Shown in pieces: positions 6,043 through 7,069 of a DNA stretch of 7,069 bases. A program made the position numbers and the translations under genes. This DNA comes from CAZMFZ01 sp964565665 (GTDB lineage: Bacteria > Bacteroidota > Bacteroidia > Cytophagales > UBA9547): positions 1 to 7,069 of the forward strand of contig CAZMFZ010000150.1 in assembly GCA_964565665.1 (NCBI GenBank), given 5' to 3'. How positions within the stretch are numbered: position 1 is the stretch's first letter; each line of letters begins with the position of its first letter. The notes under the pieces were generated by a model that worked only from the letters and a program-made list of their open reading frames with translations, made no database searches and was not told the DNA's origin.

Positions 6043-6885
6043 ATGAACAAAAACAGCATTGAAAAATTAGTATTTGGATTTTTTAGCTCAGTAGCATTTT
6101 TGATAGTGGCAATCGTAGTTGTAATACTTGGTTTTATAGTTTATAGAGGTATTGGCATTATAAGTTGGGAGTTTATTTCTCAGCCACCTAAAAATGGAAT
6201 GATGGAAGGTGGAATATTGCCTGCCATACTCGGTACTTTAGTGCTGATATTAGGCAGTTGTCTTTTGGCTTTTCCTATTGGAATATTATCTGGTATTTAC
6301 ATGAATGAATATGCCCCGAAAAATATATTTAAAAAGTTTATTGGAATGATGACAAATAATTTGGCAGGCATTCCTTCTATTGTATTTGGCTTATTTGGCT
6401 TGGCTATGTTTGTAAACTTTTTTCAATTTGGCGTAAGTATTTTATCTGGTTGTCTTACACTGGCCATTCTTATAGTTCCGGTAATTATTCGAACCACAGA
6501 AGAATCGCTGAAATTGGTAGAAGATTCATATAGATTGTCGAGTTATGCTTTGGGTGCATCTAAATTTGAAACTGTTTTTAGAGTAGTGTTGCCAATGGCA
6601 TTTCCCAATATCATTACTGGGTTAATATTAAGTATTGGCAGAGTAGCGGGCGAAACTGCCCCAATTATTTTCACCGTAGCAGCTTACTATTTGCCTGAAA
6701 TAGTGCTTTCGCTTAGTTCGCCAGTAATGGCATTGCCATATCATTTGTATGTAATGGCAACAAGTGGCATTGATTTGACAAAATCGCGAGAATTGGCATT
6801 TGGTACGGCATTGGTGTTGATGGTAATAGTGTTGATACTCAACTTCTCAGCCGGAGGGTTGAAATTGTATTTTAAGAGAAAATAA
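6043..6885 (+). CDS. pstA: Phosphate ABC transporter permease PstA
   Basis: Second channel subunit of the Pst transporter in the inner membrane. The 280-residue product has a first helix at about 10-34, then the family signature S-W-E-F-I-S-Q-P-P at 41-49 and G-G-I-L-P-A-I-L-G-T at 56-65. A permease core with five more helices follows (about 62-84, 108-127, 131-149, 187-215, 250-272). The EAA loop is at 168-184 (Y-A-L-G-A-S through V-L-P), preceding G-R-V-A-G-E-T-A-P at 199-207, typical for PstA. Length matches the usual 280-300 residues, and there is no counterpart of the insertion found in PstC. It begins 51 bases after pstC with an ATG in an A-rich context. The last codons contain TTAAGAGAAA, which recurs in the spacer before pstB. 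Confidence 0.96.
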   Translation: MNKNSIEKLVFGFFSSVAFLIVAIVVVILGFIVYRGIGIISWEFISQPPKNGMMEGGILPAILGTLVLILGSCLLAFPIGILSGIYMNEYAPKNIFKKFIGMMTNNLAGIPSIVFGLFGLAMFVNFFQFGVSILSGCLTLAILIVPVIIRTTEESLKLVEDSYRLSSYALGASKFETVFRVVLPMAFPNIITGLILSIGRVAGETAPIIFTVAAYYLPEIVLSLSSPVMALPYHLYVMATSGIDLTKSRELAFGTALVLMVIVLILNFSAGGLKLYFKRK

Positions 6886-6889
6886 TTGA

Positions 6890-6971
6890 GACTTAAAGAC
6901 TTAAGAGAAAGCCCTAAGATTAATAAAGTTTATTCTTTTCTCTTTTATCCTACGTCTTAAGTCTAAAAGTC
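6890..6971. repeat. Long inverted repeat in the pstA-pstB spacer
   Basis: Arms 6890-6906 and 6955-6971 pair at 15 of 17 positions. The inner 10 bases, AGACTTAAGA against TCTTAAGTCT, are perfect, then two A/A mismatches, then GACTT against AAGTC. The 48-base loop holds a competing stem (AAGAGAAA 6903-6910 with TTTCTCTT 6937-6944) and a small hairpin (AATAAA 6922-6927 with TTTATT 6929-6934). The left arm also contains a tandem GACTTAA (6890 and 6898). No T-run follows the long stem, so a plain terminator is unlikely. Possible roles are partial attenuation, RNA processing or protection within the pst transcript, or a dispersed intergenic repeat. Confidence 0.65.
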
Positions 6972-6983
6972 AAATATCTAGTT

Positions 6984-7069
6984 ATGTATATAGAAACTAA
7001 AAATCTAAACCTATTTTATGGCAGTTCTCAAGCCTTGAAAAATATCAATATGGGTATTGAGAAAAACAG
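6984..7069 (+). CDS. pstB: Phosphate ABC transporter ATP-binding protein PstB (3' end outside window)
   Basis: Only the first 28 residues are present. They begin M-Y-I-E-T-K-N-L-N-L-F-Y-G and continue to A-L-K-N-I-N-M-G-I-E-K-N. This is the standard PstB opening: the first beta strand, the Y-G aromatic loop that stacks on the adenine of ATP, and the 'QALK.I...I' strand that precedes the Walker A motif, which lies beyond the edge. PstB is the cytoplasmic ATPase that drives PstC-PstA. The assignment rests on this short start plus the gene order pstS-pstC-pstA. The 98-base gap after pstA is the largest in the operon and contains the inverted repeat. A phoU gene commonly follows but cannot be seen here. 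Confidence 0.92.
   Translation, partial: MYIETKNLNLFYGSSQALKNINMGIEKN

Noticed and set aside
6890..6971. Intrinsic terminator ending the pst transcript after pstA
   Set aside because: No T-run follows the long stem, the loop is 48 bases, and pstB follows at once in the same direction.

Overview
The window looks like chromosomal DNA from a member of the Bacteroidota. It is AT-rich. The left edge carries the C-terminal end of a protein with a type IX secretion (T9SS) sorting tail, a system essentially confined to that phylum. Start codons are preceded by A/T-rich stretches without Shine-Dalgarno sequences, and Bacteroidota-type promoter elements (TTG, then TAnnTTTG) can be made out. A species cannot be named from the sequence alone.

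Left part (1-2836, + strand): three tightly spaced genes point the same way. They are the tail of a T9SS cargo protein, a 93-residue exported cysteine-rich protein with a C-terminal membrane anchor that resembles a sorting signal, and a 786-residue lipoprotein. The lipoprotein has a clan GH-A-like glycoside hydrolase barrel between two copies of a discoidin-like beta-sandwich module. All three products are predicted to be exported, so this looks like a small cell-surface set. Its target polysaccharide is not evident.

Middle part (2879-3942): a convergently placed M15 family (VanY/LdcB-type) peptidoglycan carboxypeptidase with an intact zinc site and a Tat-like signal lies on the - strand. It is followed by a 317-base divergent intergenic region with candidate promoters on both strands, a 12-bp direct repeat spaced by exactly 30 bp, a 15-base palindrome and a 10-bp hairpin.

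Right part (3943-7069, + strand): this is a high-affinity phosphate uptake operon in the order pstS, pstC, pstA, pstB (pstB cut by the window edge). PstS captures phosphate in the periplasm, PstC and PstA form the inner-membrane channel, and PstB is the ATPase. The main surprise is PstC. It carries an extra periplasmic segment of about 95 residues after its first membrane helix, and 40 residues of this align without gaps to the second lobe of the PstS encoded next door, while the phosphate-binding R-E-S-S-S-G-T motif is missing. A long inverted repeat able to form alternative hairpins separates pstA from pstB.
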